From: JABMMZ01 sp040403495
GTDB taxonomy: Bacteria; Bacteroidota; Bacteroidia; NS11-12g; UBA955
Reading direction: 5' to 3'
Assembly: GCA_040403495.1 (NCBI GenBank)
Contig: JBBAKM010000001.1
Coordinates: 124,001-188,000 of the forward strand
Length of the DNA stretch: 64,000 nt
Shown: one piece after another, positions 44,512 through 53,955 of the stretch
How the letters are laid out: the number at the start of each line of letters is the position of its first letter
Position numbering within the stretch: the stretch's first letter is position 1
Translations under genes and position numbers: made by a program
Notes under the pieces: generated by a model
What the model was told of the DNA's origin: nothing
The model's input: only the letters and a program-made list of their open reading frames with translations
Database searches by the model: none

Positions 44512-45789
44512 TTAATGTGCGTGTGCTTCGCCTTTATTATTCATTTTAGCTAAGATGAAAAAAGCTCCGTTCACTACTACTTTGCTGTTTGCAGGAATTT
44601 CTTTTAGTAAAGTAATTTCGCTGTAACCTACATCGGTGGTGCCTTTTCGGATGGGAATTTTTTCAAAGGTTGTTCCTTCTTCTGTATGTTCGGGTTCCTC
44701 TTTTTCGCTGTGTTCGTGTCCGTGTTCATCGTGCTTGTGTTCGGCAGTTTCTTTTTCCGAATGATGTTCTTCTTCTTTGTGGGCATCGGTAACAATAAAA
44801 ATATAGTCCTGTCCTTCGTGATTTACAATGGCGTTGGTTGGAACTGCATCAACAGTAGCATTTTCTAAACTTACTAAGGCGGTAATGCTCATTCCGTCAA
44901 TCAAGCCTTGTTTGTTGCCTTTTACCATTGCGTGAACGGCAATGGCTTTGGTGTTTTGCTCAAAGGTGTTGCTGATTGCGTAAACATCCGCATCGTATTC
45001 TTTGCCCGGATTGTTGGTTAATGTGAAATGTATAGTTTGTCCAACTTTCAGTTTCTGCAAATCTTTTTCATAGACATACAAATCCAAATGCAGTTGACTG
45101 TTGTCCACTATTTCAGCAATAGGGTTGTTTGCATCAACATAACTGCCAATGTTCACCATCACATTGCTAATAGTGCCGTTTATGGGGCTTGTAATGTTTA
45201 CGATTGATTGAATGTTTTCGCTTGTGAGTGAAGCGGTGTTGATACCAATAAGTTCTAACTGCTTTTGCAAACTCGCTTTTCGGGCTTTCAAGGTTTTAAG
45301 TTCTGCATCGGCAGATTGCAAATTCTTTAATGCTCCTGCATTGCCTTGTTGCAATTCTTTTTGTCTGTCAAATTCCAACTGTGCCAACTCTGCTTTTGAA
45401 GAAACACTTAGAAATTCTTCCTGCATGGTGATAAAAGTATTGTTTGAAATGGTGGCTATCACTTGTCCTTTAGAAACGGTGTTTCCTGTTTGCACCAAAA
45501 TTGATTTGATTACACCGCCAAACATGGCAGTAGCGTTTGCCTTGTTGTTGTTTGGCACTCGCAACAATCCATTGGCTTTGAGTGATGCGGTTAATTGTTT
45601 TTTCTCAATGCTTCCCAACTCTATTTTTATGGATTTCATTTGTTCGGCTGTAAGCGTGGTGGTATTGTCGTTTTCGTGTTCATCGTGATGCTCTGTTTCT
45701 TCACCGTGAGTTTCGGTTTTATTGCTGTTGCAGGATGCAAATGCTAAAGATGTTGCAAGGGCTGCTATGAAGATTATATTTTTACTCAT
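44512..45789 (-). CDS. RND periplasmic adaptor lipoprotein (CusB/CzcB-like)
   Basis: This 425-residue membrane-fusion protein links the inner-membrane RND pump to the outer-membrane channel. I chose ATG 45789 because it gives a lipoprotein signal with lipobox FASC; the frame extends 45 bases upstream without one. Barrel-sandwich and helical-hairpin parts are seen (GGVIKSILVQTGNTVSKGQ, then QKELQQGNAGALKNLQ). Two His/Glu-rich stretches, one right after the lipobox (ETHGEETEHHDEHEND) and one near the C-terminus (HKHDEHGHEHSEKEE), probably bind Zn, Co or Cu. Confidence 0.93.
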   Translation of the reverse strand: MSKNIIFIAALATSLAFASCNSNKTETHGEETEHHDEHENDNTTTLTAEQMKSIKIELGSIEKKQLTASLKANGLLRVPNNNKANATAMFGGVIKSILVQTGNTVSKGQVIATISNNTFITMQEEFLSVSSKAELAQLEFDRQKELQQGNAGALKNLQSADAELKTLKARKASLQKQLELIGINTASLTSENIQSIVNITSPINGTISNVMVNIGSYVDANNPIAEIVDNSQLHLDLYVYEKDLQKLKVGQTIHFTLTNNPGKEYDADVYAISNTFEQNTKAIAVHAMVKGNKQGLIDGMSITALVSLENATVDAVPTNAIVNHEGQDYIFIVTDAHKEEEHHSEKETAEHKHDEHGHEHSEKEEPEHTEEGTTFEKIPIRKGTTDVGYSEITLLKEIPANSKVVVNGAFFILAKMNNKGEAHAH

Positions 45790-45846
45790 GAGTATATTTT
45801 TTATGTTTTTGAATTCGTGAACCTTCGGTTTCATTTCTGTTAAATT

Positions 45847-48800
45847 TTAGTTGTTGATTAAGAAATTAATGTTGATGACTGACTGATTGAGTTGATTTAC
45901 GCTTTGCAGATATGCCAACTGCACATCGGTAGCAGTTTGTAATGCCTGCAAATACTCTATGTAGCCAATGTCGCCACTTTTGAAACCAACTTTTGCGGTG
46001 CTGATAATTATTTCTGCATTGGGCAAAGCTGTTGATTTGTAATAATTGTATTGCGACAAATTCTGGTTGTATTGCTGAAAAGCATTTTGCAATTGGTTTT
46101 GTAAAATCAGTTTTCCGTTGTCGGCTTCTTTTTGCAATGCCTGTTGTTTATAGTCAAGCGATTTTATTCTTGATGCGTTGCTGAAAAAAGTTATCGGAAT
46201 ACTGATGCCGACATTAAAGCCCTGAAAGCGCTTGCTGCCGTCAAAATTCACTTCTGTTCCATTTATGTTTTGAAACCCGATTAAGGACTGGTTGAAATAA
46301 CCGACATTGAAATCGGGTAGCGTAGATGCGGTTTCAACTTTTTTGTTTTGCTCGGCAATAACGGCTTGCTGATACAACACTTTCAGCGATGGATTATTTG
46401 CAATAAGCGTGGTGTCAAGCGAACTGCTTAATACAAGCGGTTGAAAGTTTCCGTTGTTGTCAATCGTAAAATCCTCGCTTGTGTTCATTACCATTTTTAA
46501 AGAATTGTAAGCCGTGGCAAAGTCCGTTTCATTTTGTTTGAGCAAAAGCGAAAGCTGTCCACGTTTGGTTTCGGCTGTGGTTTTTTCCAACAAATTTGTT
46601 TCGCCTGTTTTGTATCGCAAGGCTGCTGCACTCACAAAATCGTTATACAAGCTGTCTAAAGATTGCAGTTGCTTTTTAGTGGTTTGCAAATACTGCAACT
46701 GATAAAACCAGTATTGAACCTGTGCTTTTATTTCGCTTGCTGTGGCTTGCTGTTGCAATTGGCTACTTTGCAATTCGGCTTTATACAAACCTGATTTTGC
46801 AGTGAAATAGGTAGGAAACGGAATACTTTGCGAAACCTGAAAAGCCTTGTCCTGATTGATGCTGTTGTATTGCCCAAACTGAAAATTGACATTTGTTTTG
46901 GGTAATTCAAACACCGATTTTTTCAAAGTGGTGGAAGATTGCACATTGAGTTGTTGCGATTGAATTTCTAAATTATTTTTCAATGCCGTGCTTATTGCAT
47001 CTTCAACCGAAATGGTTTTAGTTGTTGCTGTTTGGGCGTTTGCAGCATTGAATGAAAGCAATACAAAAACTAAAATACTTGTGGCTGAAAATTTGATTTT
47101 AGACTTTTTGATTTTAGAAAACATCACATACAGCAAAGGCAAAACAAACAGTGTTAAGAAAGTTGCTGTAAGCAAACCGCCTATCACAACTGTTGCTAAA
47201 GGTTTTTGCACTTCTGCCCCTGCACCGTGCGAAAGTGCCATTGGTAAAAAGCCCAATGATGCAACGGTGGCAGTCATTAACACAGGTCGCAAACGGATTT
47301 TTGTTCCTTCTTTTATGCGTTCTAAAATGTCGGTCATTCCGTCTTTTTCTAATTGATTAAAAGTTCCGATTAACACTATGCCGTTTAGCACAGCTACACC
47401 GAACAAAGCAATAAAACCGATACCTGCCGAAATGCTGAATGGCATATCACGAATGAGCAAAGCGAATACACCACCAATTGCACTCATTGGAATTGCTGTA
47501 TAAATTAGCGTGGCTTGTTTTACTGAACTAAACGTAAAATAGAGTAACATAAAAATGAGTGCTAATGCCACTGGCAAAGCAATCATCAGGCGTTTGCTTG
47601 CTGCTTGCAGATTTTCAAACGTGCCTCCATAGGTGTAATAATATCCTTCGGGAAGTTTTACTTTTTCGCTCAGTTGTTTTTGAATATCGGTAACAACACT
47701 TTCTACATCTCTGCCCTTTACATTAAAGCCTACAACAATTCTACGTTTGCCATCTTCACGACTAATTTGTGCGGGACCTAATTCCATTTTGATTTCCGCA
47801 ACTTGAGATAATGGAATTTGCGTTCCATTGGTGGTTGGGATATACAAATGGTTCACATCGTCAATGTTGTTGCGGTGTGTGCTGTCTAAGCGAACCACCA
47901 AATCAAATTTGCGTTCGTTTTCATACACAACTCCTGCACTTCCACCAGCAAAAGAAGTAGAAACAATGTGGTTGATGTCCTCAATGTTTAAACCGTAATT
48001 GGCAATTTGCGAACGGTTGTATTTGATTACGATTTGCGGAAGTCCTGCAACCCTTTCAACGCTTGGTTCTGTTGCACCGTCCACACTTTGAACAACTGCA
48101 TTTACCCTATTAGCATAGCTTAAAAGTGTGTCCATATTTTCACCGAAAATTTTAACGGCAACATCTTGGCGAATACCTGTCATAAGTTCGTTGAACCGCA
48201 TTTGTATGGGTTGGTTCTTTTCAAAGAATACCCCAGGGATTGTGTTTAATCTTTCTTCAAACTCTTCTGCCAATTCATCATAAGAAACATCACGTTTCCA
48301 TTCGCTTTGTGGTTTCAAAATTATCATCATATCCGTTGCTTCGGGTGGCATTGGGTCGGTGGGAACTTCGGCAGCACCTGTTTTGCCAACTACCATTTTT
48401 ACCTCGTCAAATTCTTTGATTAGCCTTGATGCTTGCATACTGGTTTCTAAACTTTGTGAAAGTGATGTGCCTTGCGGTAATATGCAATGAAAGGCAAAAT
48501 CGCCTTCTTGTAAAGTTGGGATAAACTCGCCACCCATTTTTGAAAATAGGAAAATGGAAACTGTAAATACCGCAACTGTTAAACCTACAAGTACTTTTTT
48601 GAAACGGATTGCTTTTTCTAAAAGTGGTGCATAAATGCGTTGGAAAAAGTTCATCATTCTATCACTCAATGTTTGCTTGTGCGAAATGTTTTTAGATAAA
48701 AAAGCTGCACACATCATTGGAATATAAGTAAGCGATAAAATCAATGCTCCAACAATGGCAAAAGAAACTGTTTGAGCCATTGGGCTAAACATTTTGCCCT

Positions 48801-50208
48801 CGATGCCTACCAACGTAAGAATAGGAATGTAAACAATAAGAATAATTATTTCGCCAAAAGCGGCACTGCTTCGGATTTTAGATGCGGAAACAAAAACTTC
48901 ATTATCCATTTCTGATTGTGAAAGTTTGCCAATTGCTTTTCGCATTCCTAAATGGTGCAAAGTGGCTTCTACAATAATTACTGCACCGTCCACAATTAAA
49001 CCAAAGTCAATTGCTCCTAAACTCATTAGGTTGGCACTTACGCCAAATACATTCATTAAGCCCAAAGCAAACAACATTGATAAAGGAATGGCAGAAGCCA
49101 CAATTAATCCTGCACGAAGATTTCCAAGAAACAGAACTAAAACGAAGATTACAATTAATGCTCCTTCAATCAGATTTTTTTCTACGGTTGAAATAGCACG
49201 ATTTACCAAATCGGTTCTATCTAAATAGGGTTCTATTACTACATCTTTTGGCAATGATTTTTGAATTGTTGCCATTTTATCTTTAATACGGCTTACTACA
49301 TCGGCACTATTTGCACCTTTTAGCATCATTACTACACCGCCAACTGCATCTACTTCACCGTTATAAGTCATTGCACCATAACGAACCGCACTACCTAAAT
49401 GCACTTCGGCAACATCTTTTATTAAAATAGGAATGCCGTTAGGGTTTGTTTTTACAACAATATTTTTGATGTCGTCAAACGAACTAATCAAACCAACTCC
49501 ACGAATGAAATAGGCATTTGGTTTTTTGTCAATGTATGCCCCGCCTGTATTTTCATTATTCTTTTCTAAGGCGGTAAAAATTTCGGGAATTGTTATTCCC
49601 ATTGCAATAAGTCGGTCGGGATTTACGGCAACTTCGTATTGTTTGAGTTGTCCGCCAAAGCTGTTTACTTCCGCAATTCCTGCCGTTCCGTAAAGTTGTC
49701 GGGCTACAATCCAGTCCTGCATTGTCCGCAAATCCATAGCTGTGTATTTGCTTTCGCTTCCCTTTTTTGGGTGAATAATGTATTGATACACTTCACCCAA
49801 ACCTGTGCTAACTGGTGCTAATTCTGGTGTGCCAACACCTTTGGGGATTTTGCTTTCGGCTTCCTTTAGTCGTTCGTTAATCAGTTGTCGGGCAAAGTAG
49901 ATGTCCACTTTATCGTCAAACACAACGGTAATTACCGAAAGTCCGAAACGGGAAATGCTCCGCAGTTCTTCTAAGTCGGGAAGGTTGGCAATGCTTTGTT
50001 CTATTGGGTAAGTTACCAACTGTTCAACCTCTTGTCCTGCAAGGGTTGGGCAAACCGTAATGATTTGCACTTGGTTGTTGGTAATGTCGGGAACTGCATC
50101 AATAGGCAGTTTGGTAGCACTCCACACTCCCCAAACTATGAGTGCAAGTGTCATCAAGGAAATGATGAATTTATTTTTTATGCTGAATGCAATTATTTTG
50201 TCTAACAT
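45847..50208 (-). CDS. Heavy-metal RND pump (CusA/CzcA-like) fused to a TolC-family channel
   Basis: This 1453-residue protein starts at ATG 50208 (MLDKIIAFSIKNKF), the family's usual N-terminus; 30 extra bases lie upstream in frame. Residues 1-1035 or so are an HME-type RND pump: IDAVPDITNNQVQI, GAIDFGLIVDGAVIIVE (helix 4 proton relay), ISREDGKRRIVVGFNVKGRD, and GIGFIALFGVAVLNGIVLI. A hydrophobic signal-like segment (about 1040-1060, ending NAQT) then leads into a TolC-like domain with paired coiled-coil repeats (SVEDAISTALKNNLEIQ). The fusion puts pump and channel in one chain, an arrangement found in Bacteroidota metal efflux systems. Confidence 0.95.
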   Translation of the reverse strand: MLDKIIAFSIKNKFIISLMTLALIVWGVWSATKLPIDAVPDITNNQVQIITVCPTLAGQEVEQLVTYPIEQSIANLPDLEELRSISRFGLSVITVVFDDKVDIYFARQLINERLKEAESKIPKGVGTPELAPVSTGLGEVYQYIIHPKKGSESKYTAMDLRTMQDWIVARQLYGTAGIAEVNSFGGQLKQYEVAVNPDRLIAMGITIPEIFTALEKNNENTGGAYIDKKPNAYFIRGVGLISSFDDIKNIVVKTNPNGIPILIKDVAEVHLGSAVRYGAMTYNGEVDAVGGVVMMLKGANSADVVSRIKDKMATIQKSLPKDVVIEPYLDRTDLVNRAISTVEKNLIEGALIVIFVLVLFLGNLRAGLIVASAIPLSMLFALGLMNVFGVSANLMSLGAIDFGLIVDGAVIIVEATLHHLGMRKAIGKLSQSEMDNEVFVSASKIRSSAAFGEIIILIVYIPILTLVGIEGKMFSPMAQTVSFAIVGALILSLTYIPMMCAAFLSKNISHKQTLSDRMMNFFQRIYAPLLEKAIRFKKVLVGLTVAVFTVSIFLFSKMGGEFIPTLQEGDFAFHCILPQGTSLSQSLETSMQASRLIKEFDEVKMVVGKTGAAEVPTDPMPPEATDMMIILKPQSEWKRDVSYDELAEEFEERLNTIPGVFFEKNQPIQMRFNELMTGIRQDVAVKIFGENMDTLLSYANRVNAVVQSVDGATEPSVERVAGLPQIVIKYNRSQIANYGLNIEDINHIVSTSFAGGSAGVVYENERKFDLVVRLDSTHRNNIDDVNHLYIPTTNGTQIPLSQVAEIKMELGPAQISREDGKRRIVVGFNVKGRDVESVVTDIQKQLSEKVKLPEGYYYTYGGTFENLQAASKRLMIALPVALALIFMLLYFTFSSVKQATLIYTAIPMSAIGGVFALLIRDMPFSISAGIGFIALFGVAVLNGIVLIGTFNQLEKDGMTDILERIKEGTKIRLRPVLMTATVASLGFLPMALSHGAGAEVQKPLATVVIGGLLTATFLTLFVLPLLYVMFSKIKKSKIKFSATSILVFVLLSFNAANAQTATTKTISVEDAISTALKNNLEIQSQQLNVQSSTTLKKSVFELPKTNVNFQFGQYNSINQDKAFQVSQSIPFPTYFTAKSGLYKAELQSSQLQQQATASEIKAQVQYWFYQLQYLQTTKKQLQSLDSLYNDFVSAAALRYKTGETNLLEKTTAETKRGQLSLLLKQNETDFATAYNSLKMVMNTSEDFTIDNNGNFQPLVLSSSLDTTLIANNPSLKVLYQQAVIAEQNKKVETASTLPDFNVGYFNQSLIGFQNINGTEVNFDGSKRFQGFNVGISIPITFFSNASRIKSLDYKQQALQKEADNGKLILQNQLQNAFQQYNQNLSQYNYYKSTALPNAEIIISTAKVGFKSGDIGYIEYLQALQTATDVQLAYLQSVNQLNQSVININFLINN

Positions 50209-50279
50209 TATTTTAATCAGGTTAATGAATGAATACACGATTACTTGCGGTGCGTTAGCATCGTAAATAGTTTTGTTTT

Positions 50280-50298
50280 GTTCCGCTGAAAGCGGAAC
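50280..50298. other. Intercistronic hairpin in the metal operon
   Basis: GTTCCGCT-gaa-AGCGGAAC is a perfect 8-bp stem. No T run follows on the minus strand, so it is not a classic terminator. It may be an RNA processing or stability stem between the DUF6660 and RND genes. Confidence 0.55.
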
Positions 50299-50310
50299 AT
50301 CAGAAATTCA

Positions 50311-50634
50311 TTAACTGATTTTGGGCGGCTGCCAAATAGACAAATACACCTCTGAAACGTAAGAAGCGTTGTAAACTGAGAATTTTTTTAATGAAACAGG
50401 AACGTGAAGCGATAAGCTGTAATGCGAAAATGGACTGCTAAAAGATTGTCCGCAGCAAGCACACATACAAAAAGGTGAGCAATTCTCGGTGTCGCTGTCG
50501 TGGTCTGAATGGTCGGTAGTTGCAAATGTTGATTGGTCGGCACTCATATAATTACAGTCGTCCTTGTCGCTGCACGGCATACAGGACAAAGCCAAAATGT
50601 AAAAACTGAATATGAGTGTCAAAACTTGTTTCAC
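50311..50634 (-). CDS. DUF6660-like Cys/His-rich protein
   Basis: This 107-residue protein begins with GTG and a signal-like helix (VLTLIFSFYILALSC). A Cys/His/Asp-rich segment follows: CMPCSDKDDCN, DHSDHDSDTENC, CMCACCGQ. These could bind soft metals. It heads the metal-efflux operon, a place where DUF6660 proteins usually occur in Bacteroidota. A role in metal sensing or delivery is inferred. A TACATTTG -7 box ends only a few bases before the start codon, so the message may be leaderless. Confidence 0.75.
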   Translation of the reverse strand: MKQVLTLIFSFYILALSCMPCSDKDDCNYMSADQSTFATTDHSDHDSDTENCSPFCMCACCGQSFSSPFSHYSLSLHVPVSLKKFSVYNASYVSEVYLSIWQPPKIS

Positions 50635-50638
50635 GGGG

Positions 50639-50646
50639 CAAATGTA
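50639..50646 (-). promoter_or_regulatory. -7 box of the metal-efflux operon
   Basis: TACATTTG on the minus strand, 4 bases before the GTG start at 50634. No TTG at the -33 position, which suits a gene needing an activator. Confidence 0.45.
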
Positions 50647-50870
50647 GGGAAAAATATTGTCGGTTGTGCTGAAAATTGTCGGTTAGTATGGGTGCGGTAG
50701 GGCAAAATAAAATGTGCTGCAAAAGCGGGTCGGCTTGTGGGTGGCTTTGCAGCTCTTTTTATTTTGCGAAGGGATAGCCAAACGGCTTTGCCGAAAATTG
50801 CATTGTCGGTCGGATTTTGTCTGTCAGTTGATGGTTGCACGGTCGGGTTTTAGGGTTGCTGATAACTTGC
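50647..50870. other. Structured, relatively G+C-rich intergenic DNA
   Basis: No gene is supported. It holds a GCTGCAAAAGC / GGCTTTGCAGC hairpin (about 50712-50754), smaller GGC/GCC stems, and GCTGATAAC at 50858-50866, the inverted match of GTTATCAGC at 42408-42416 on the other side of the metal operon. Confidence 0.5.
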
Positions 50871-50942
50871 ATATATACGAAGTTCTTTATCGCATATACA
50901 ACAATTTCCTGTTGTATATGCGAAGCTCGGTTTCGTATATAT
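50871..50942. repeat. Nested perfect palindrome (13-bp arms, 6-bp centre)
   Basis: The inner arms CGCATATACAACA (50891-50903) and TGTTGTATATGCG (50910-50922) are perfect around ATTTCC. Outer arms ATATATACGAA (50871-50881) and TTCGTATATAT (50932-50942) also pair perfectly. The inner part has the size of a tyrosine-recombinase core site. Confidence 0.8.
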
Positions 50943-51308
50943 AATTTACAAATATATTTATATTTATCATAAAACATCAAAAGATAAATAAGAGTTTAAT
51001 GAAATTCATAGATTTAATGATTTAATCATTATTATAAATCAACCAATAACCGAATGCTTTTAAAAATAAACTTTTTCGCCTCAAATAGTATAGATTTAGG
51101 TGTATTTTTTATTGGTTTTATGTATTTATTTTGCATAAAAAAACAGTCTAATCGTCCCTCTTTTATTTTGTTGCATCGTTTAATAATCAAAATTCGCCTA
51201 TCACTCCTTACGTAATTTATCATATCAAAACACTTGTAATCACGTCTTAAGCATGAATTTTGCGAGAAGAAATTAAAGCATTATTTTGATTCGGTTTTGT
51301 TGAAAATT

Positions 51309-51370
51309 AACAAAAGTATCAATTTTAGAACAAAAGTATAGTTTTTAGAACAAAAAGTATATAAAATCGA
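51309..51370 (+). repeat. Iteron-like array, three 20-21 bp units
   Basis: Three consecutive units begin AACAAAAGTAT (51309, 51329, 51349) and two end in TTTTAG. The core is the same as in the arrays nearer hsdM. Confidence 0.75.
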
Positions 51371-53020
51371 ACATTTTAGAAAATCAGAAGAGCAAATAAA
51401 CGAATTGTTGATTTGTATGCATATTTATAAATCAAATACCATTCTTTTCGTATCTAATAATATCATATACTTCGTCAAAAAATATACATACAAACATCAA
51501 CAAGCTGAATTCTTGGTTTTGAAATTTACATCATGCTTTTTATGGTTCAAATATGATTTTTGCTTTCAACTTTGAATCAACCTTCTTGTTAAGTATGCCT
51601 TTTTAAAATTCATTAATCATTTAGTATCAATTGTGTGATTTTGCATACAAAAATAGTGATTTTGTAGCTTAAATATGCCACTTCAGTCCATTAAATTAAA
51701 ACCAACAATATGTTTCATTTCTATTTAAAAGTGGTTTTGTTTTCATTTTAACTCTTGTTTTGATTTTTTCTCTGCGAACTTGTTTTATTGATTGCTTTTT
51801 CCTTTGTTTCATCCATAAAACCAACTAACAAGAACACAATCCAATTATGAGATGGTTTTATTGTTATCACCATGGTTTTTGAATATTGTATTATGGAAAT
51901 AAATATTTAAGACAAATGGATCATCAGGGTGGAAAATGCAATTAAAATTATCCAATTAATAGAATGGAATATACCATAAATCTGCATATTGTTGAATGTT
52001 TTTCAAAAGCAACTTATTGAACCAACTATTGTTAATTTGAGCACTTTTTTATTGTTTTTGGTGCATTTTTTTTTGGTTTTGATGCAAGAAATATTATTTC
52101 TGCAATAGATAAGTTTACTCATCATATTATATTTTCTTGATATTTAGAGGAACGTTCTCGCTATCCAATAATTCATACTATTTTAAATTACCAGCAAACT
52201 TGGTTTTATGCTTGCTTTTTACTTTAAAAAACTATGCTAAAGGGATACCCGCCAAATATGTATTCCTTACTTTGATTTATCAATGGTTCAAGCATCGTAT
52301 AAACCAAGATTTTTTTATTAAAAACCAACCAAAAAGAACATGAGCCATTTTAAAGTTGGTTTTATTATTTTCTCCTTGGTTTTATGGTTCAAATTTGGTT
52401 TTTGCAATTAACTTTGAATCAATCATCTTGGTTATACATGACTTTTGATTTCAATATCCAACTAAAAATTACATTTAATGGTAAACTGTTTAATGCGAAT
52501 GGGGTGTATAAGGAATGTTTTTTTGCATACTATTTTAGTGTTTTTGTATACTAAACTTGTGATTTTAGTCCATTTTACAAATGACCAATATAAAGTTTGG
52601 TTTTTTGATTTTGACATATTGGTTTTAATCTATATTTTTGCTTACAGGTCAATTAAAAGTAAGGAAGCCAATTAGAGGGGGATGTATTTTTAATTGACTT
52701 TTTCTTTGGGTTAACAATCAATTGATTCTGAAAGTATACATTTACTATCTATATCATATTCTTTTCTATACCCTTATATGTAGATTTAGTAATTTTTAAG
52801 TACAAAAGTGTAGTTTTTAATACTTTTGATTTGAATTATGCTTTAAACTAAGTTTTATTCGTTTATAGATAATATAATTATTGGGTATCTTAAGTAAATC
52901 AAAGCTATTTTGTTGGTTTAATTTTTTAGGGAGGGAAATTCACTTCCATAAATATATTGTATACTTACATCAAAAAAATCACTTCTCACAAAATACATCA
53001 TTTCTAAATTTATGTTTATT

Positions 53021-53285
53021 TGAGCACTTTTTTATTGGTTTTGGTGTATTTTTTATTGGTTTTGATGCAAAAAGAGTTTGGTATAGTGAAATTTGAGATT
53101 TCTCATCGTTGAATAAATTATCATTCATGAAATGAACGTTCGCATAATCAGTCAAAATAGATTCACCATATTTAATAAATTACTATTTTGAATTAAATAG
53201 TATTGTTTTTGCGTCAAAAAGTATTGTTTTTGAATTAAAAAATATCGTAAGGTCTTAAAAAGTATACTATGGTCTTAAAAAGTAT
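53021..53285 (+). repeat. Long direct repeat, copy 1
   Basis: Starts TGAGCACTTTTTTATTG, contains TTTGAGATTTCTCATCG, ATTATCATTCATGAAATG, AACGTTCGCATA and TTCACCATATTTAATAAA, and ends in the 20-21 bp AAAAGTA array. It is matched block for block by 53520-53803. Confidence 0.88.
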
Positions 53286-53519
53286 TTTTCATTTAAATTA
53301 AATCCTTTTGAGATTACCAAAGCAAATTTTAAATGTTGCAATTATATTCTTAAGAATATTCCAGATTTTGTGTTTGAATTTACCAATCAAAACCATGGAA
53401 AAGTTATATATATATATATTATCACTAATATATATATATTATCACTAATGTGACTAATCAAAATTACATTAGAAACTATTCTTAATCGCATTTTTCACAC
53501 ACCAAAATTATTATCATTT

Positions 53520-53803
53520 TGAGCACTTTTTTATTGTTTTTGGTGCATTTTTTATTGTTTTTGGTGCAATTAGAAAATGGCAAATAGGAATTTGAGATTT
53601 CTCATCGTTAATTAGATTATCATTCATGAAATGAACGTTCGCATACTCAATTAAAATATATTCACCATATTTAATAAAATTACTATTTTGAATTAAAAAG
53701 TATTGTTTTTGCGTCAAAAAGTATTGTTTTTGAATTAAAAAGTATCTTTTTGTATGAAAAAGTATAGAATAGTCTTAAAAAGTATACTATGGACTTAAAT
53801 AGT
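53520..53803 (+). repeat. Long direct repeat, copy 2
   Basis: This copy has the same order of blocks as 53021-53285. Its array has about five units of 20-21 bp ending in TAAAAAGTA-like cores and stops about 150 bases before hsdM. Confidence 0.88.
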
Positions 53804-53927
53804 TTTTAACTTTATACGTAAATCATACATGTATAATTCTTGATATGTAGATTCAATGTTTTTCAATAGTGCAATTTAGTTTTATAGATTAATCTATTTT
53901 TATGCTAAAATGTTTTAAAGTTTTTCC

Positions 53928-53935
53928 TATTTTTG
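53928..53935 (+). promoter_or_regulatory. Possible -7 box of hsdM
   Basis: TATTTTTG lies 20 bases before the hsdM ATG. There is no clear -33 TTG, so the upstream repeat arrays could take part in control. Confidence 0.4.
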
Positions 53936-53955
53936 ACCTTTTACACGATTAAACT

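Larger units (their letters stand above)
50943..53927. repeat. About 3 kb of gene-free, very AT-rich DNA with several repeat families
   Basis: Open frames here are short, AT-driven and without domain-like content, so I call no gene. Repeats seen: (1) two related blocks of about 270 bp at 53021-53285 and 53520-53803, with a third partial start at 52038; (2) related blocks at 51537-51600 and 52380-52440; (3) 20-21 bp tandem units with core AAAAGTA at 51309-51370 and inside both copies of (1); (4) a double (TA)n-TTATCACTAA unit at about 53405-53449. The last part lies directly upstream of hsdM. Confidence 0.8.

Noticed and set aside
50631..50980. Overlapping 69-76 codon frames on both strands after the DUF6660 gene
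   Set aside because: They span hairpins and the nested palindrome and show no signal, membrane segment or motif.
51032..53717. Several open frames of 60-75 codons in the AT-rich region
   Set aside because: All are short, lie in repeats, are rich in Phe/Ile/Lys/Asn as expected by chance in such DNA, and some recur merely because the DNA repeats.
50943..53955. CRISPR array
   Set aside because: The 20-21 bp units are contiguous, with no unique spacers of constant length, and no cas gene is present.
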